Both the position numbers and the translations under genes were made by a program. DNA of 6,899 nt from Chloroflexota bacterium (GTDB lineage Bacteria; Chloroflexota; Dormibacteria; CF-121). Below are positions 5,206-6,899 of this stretch, piece by piece. How positions within the stretch are numbered: position 1 is the first letter of the stretch; every line of letters begins with the position of its first letter. The notes under the pieces were generated by a model that searched no databases, was not told the origin of the DNA, and was given only the letters and a program-made list of their open reading frames with translations. The stretch covers positions 1-6,899 of the forward strand of contig VBFF01000147.1 in assembly GCA_005889285.1 (NCBI GenBank). The letters are read 5' to 3'.

Positions 5206-5856
5206 CTAAGCGGCCTGGGTGGTTTGAAGGTTGTTGATCATCTCCAGGAAGCGGTCCTTGCCGAAGTCCCCCTTCTGGATGATCGACTGGATATTGCCCT
5301 GCAGACGCTCCCGATCTTCGCTGCTGATGTTTTTCGCCGTATAGATAAGGATGGGGATCTGGCTGGCCGCGGGGTCCTCGCGCAACTTGGAGACGACTTC
5401 GAAGCCGTCGACGTCGGGCATCATCAGGTCGAGGATGATCATGTCGGGCTTCTTCTTGAGGGCCAGCTCCAGGCCCGCCTTGCCGCCGTCGGCGACCATG
5501 ATCTCCATGTTGAACGGCTTCAGCATGGCCTTGACCAGCCGGATGTTCTGCGGGTCGTCGTCCACGATCAGGATCGACGACGGCGTTTTCTTGCCCTTCT
5601 TGCCGTCGGCCAGCAGGTCGAATTTCACCATCATCTGCAGCAGCTGCTGCCGGTCGATCGGCTTGGTGAGGAAGTCGGCCTGACCGATATCGAACGGCAG
5701 TGACTCCTTGTTGACTTTGGAGGTCAGCACAATCGGGATGTCCTTCGTCTTCGACTCGCGGCGCAGGTCGTAGACGAGGCCACTGCCGCCGTTGGGCGGG
5801 AGCTGGGTATCGATCAGGACGGCAAGCGGCTGGAGCTGCACCGCTTTGCGCAACGC
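5206..5856 (-). CDS. 3' part of the broken DHp-REC-REC gene: end of REC1 and complete REC2
   Basis: The frame, read from GCG at 5856-5854 (ALRKAVQLQP), ends at TAG 5208-5206. It first gives the second half of a receiver: phosphoacceptor Asp in AVLIDTQLPPN (codon 5811-5809), switch Thr in IVLTSKV and invariant Lys in FLTKPID. A Lys-rich linker then leads to a complete receiver: acidic pocket ILIVDDDPQN, phosphoacceptor Asp in IILDLMMPDVDG (codon 5430-5428), Thr in LIYTAK and Lys in IIQKGDF. There is no output domain. A gene finder could call this as a stand-alone regulator of about 215 residues from TTG at 5853, but that product would lack the first strand, the acidic pocket and helix 1 of REC1. 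I read it as the 3' part of one gene with 5858-6899. It lies 15 nt before the sensor kinase gene. Confidence 0.85.
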   Translation of the reverse strand, partial: ALRKAVQLQPLAVLIDTQLPPNGGSGLVYDLRRESKTKDIPIVLTSKVNKESLPFDIGQADFLTKPIDRQQLLQMMVKFDLLADGKKGKKTPSSILIVDDDPQNIRLVKAMLKPFNMEIMVADGGKAGLELALKKKPDMIILDLMMPDVDGFEVVSKLREDPAASQIPILIYTAKNISSEDRERLQGNIQSIIQKGDFGKDRFLEMINNLQTTQAA

Positions 5857-5857
5857 C
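5834..5857 (-). other. Frameshift junction within REC1, apparent loss of one 23-bp repeat unit
   Basis: Upstream the frame reads ...SHAGYEV to base 5858 and can continue as GVAQSGAA (5857-5834). The same bases read from 5856 give ALRKAVQL, which continues correctly as QPLAVLID. Both are good receiver sequence. Reading the 23 bases 5856-5834 twice gives GYEV-GVAQSGAA-ALRK, which aligns without gaps to GYEV-MTAGSGPE-ALRK in the intact regulator at 854-1720. As it stands, the frame changes here and REC1 lacks eight residues. Confidence 0.8.
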
Positions 5858-6899
5858 TACCTCGTAACCCGCGTGACTCAAGAAGGGCTCGATCCGGTCC
5901 CGCACCGAAGGATCGTTGTCCGCCACCAGGATCACCGGCGCCCTGGAGCTGGACCCACCGGCCGGCGGCACCAGCTGGACCGGACGCTCCTGGATGCCGG
6001 CCTCCTGCTTGGCGAACTCGATCAGCTCGCGGATGTGCTCCACCAGGCGCTTGCCGCTTTCGTTGATGTGGGCGACAAACTCGCGCCGCTCTTCGGGCGT
6101 CGTCTTGTTCGCCTTTTCGTCGAGCAGGATCTCCGAGAAACCGATGATCGCGTTGAGCGGCGAGTTGAGGTCGTGGCTCTGGTCGTAGATGACGCGGAAC
6201 TTGGCCTCGAAGTCGCGCTTGGCCTGGCTCAGCGCCGGCGCCGCGTCCTTGTTCTTGCCGCTGGCGCTCAACTCCACTTTGAGGCCCTCCAGCTGCGCCT
6301 GCATGGCACGCTTCTCCGCCTCATAGCGCGCCAGCACCTGGCTGGTCGGCGGCCCGCTGCCGGCCACCTTGCGCGCCTCCTCGAGCTGCGTCTTGAGGGA
6401 GGCCTTCTCCCGCTGCCAGGCCTGCTCCAACTCCTTGGCTTCGCCGGCGCGCCGGCTCTGGAGGTCGTTGGTCTGCGACATCATGTCGGAGAGTTGCGCC
6501 TGGATCCGCTCCAGGTCGACCTTGAGCCCGTTCTTCTCGGCGGTGAGCCGCTGCTCGCGGCCGGTCCACTCCTGGGCCTTGCGGCCGCTCTCGCCGGCGA
6601 GGTCGGCCCCCTTCTTGCGCGCTTCTTCCAGCTGTCCCTGGAGCAGCTTGCGATCGGCTTTGTACTGTCCTTCGGCGGCCTGCGCGCCCTGCTCCAGCCG
6701 GGCGACGTCCGCGATCAGCCGCTGCCGCTCGGCCTGCCACTTCTCGCGGCCGGCCTTGAGGGGTTCGACCTCGCCCTGGACGGTCTTCAGCTGCTCCTGC
6801 AACTGCGCCGTGAGGCCCTGCAGCCGCGCCTTCTCCTGGGTGAGCTCGACCCGCGACTTCTGCCATTCCTGCTCCAGCTGCGCCTGTTTGGTGACCGCG
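5858..6899 (-). CDS. 5' part of the broken gene: coiled coil, DHp domain without ATPase, start of REC1 (5' end outside window)
   Basis: The frame is open to the right edge, so the start is not visible. Read from 6898 it encodes about 180 residues of long Gln/Glu/Lys/Arg-rich coiled coil (repeated motifs such as LEQEWQKSR, LEQAWQREK and QLEEARK). A HisKA-type DHp domain follows, with the phosphoacceptor His in DQSHDLNSPLNAIIGFSEIL (codon 6175-6173) and a second helix through HIRELIEFAKQEAG. Only about 18 residues of Pro/Gly/Ser-rich linker then separate it from the start of a receiver (VILVADNDPSVRDR). There is no room for an ATP-binding domain, so the protein cannot autophosphorylate by itself. 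It more likely accepts phosphate from a partner such as the downstream kinase, or acts as a phosphotransfer scaffold. The frame fails at 5857/5858 within REC1. Confidence 0.85.

Noticed and set aside
4573..5703. 376-codon plus-strand reading frame opposite the kinase N-terminus and receivers
   Set aside because: Asp/Glu/Arg/Gln-rich shadow of well-supported minus-strand genes, with no domain and no plausible start context.
4298..5833. Continuation of the coiled-coil/DHp frame as one very long minus-strand reading frame through the sensor kinase
   Set aside because: After 5834 the frame gives low-complexity Arg/Pro/Ala sequence with no domain, while other frames of the same strand encode clear REC and kinase domains. 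It stays open only because stops are rare in GC-rich DNA after the frameshift.
5206..5853. Independent two-receiver response regulator gene starting at TTG 5853
   Set aside because: Its first receiver would lack strand 1, the acidic pocket and helix 1, and these are encoded immediately upstream in the neighbouring frame. One frameshifted gene explains both parts better.

Overview
The window is a GC-rich bacterial segment with tightly packed genes and almost no free intergenic space. A Flp-type pilin, an OmpR/PhoB regulator, a GDT1-family transporter with an ELPDKT motif and multi-domain two-component proteins suggest a high-GC environmental bacterium, perhaps Actinomycetota, Chloroflexota or Dormibacterota. 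Nothing here fixes the phylum. No mobile element, CRISPR array, rRNA or replication origin was seen.

Layout. Bases 1-98 hold the 3' end of a Flp pilin gene (+). It converges on a hexapeptide-repeat acyltransferase (-, 95-607), and the two stop codons overlap. Just upstream of the acyltransferase, on the same strand, is tRNA-Leu(GAG) (622-705) with a plausible promoter. A 148-bp divergent spacer (706-853) holds a hairpin and an inverted repeat. A + strand unit follows: an OmpR/PhoB response regulator (854-1720, start uncertain), a possible 22-codon membrane peptide overlapping its stop (1717-1785), and a GDT1/TMEM165-family cation transporter (1821-2414). Facing it, with a 6-nt gap, is a minus-strand unit read from beyond the right edge: a coiled-coil/DHp/REC/REC protein (5206-6899, 5' end outside the window, reading frame broken), a six-helix GAF-GAF sensor kinase (2926-5190), and a small lipoprotein (2421-2864).

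How the parts may work together. The sensor kinase has DHp and ATPase domains but no receiver. The gene before it has a DHp and two receivers but no ATPase domain. The two look like complementary halves of a phosphorelay, and the lipoprotein may be an envelope-side accessory. The OmpR/PhoB regulator is the only DNA-binding output visible, so it is a candidate end point, though it is on the other strand and the pairing is inferred.

The most striking local feature is the break at 5857/5858 inside the first receiver. The same roughly 23 bases read as correct receiver sequence in two frames, and reading them twice restores a receiver that aligns without gaps, in this stretch, to the intact one at 854-1720. 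This points to loss of one unit of a 23-bp direct repeat, by slippage in the genome or collapse in the assembly.
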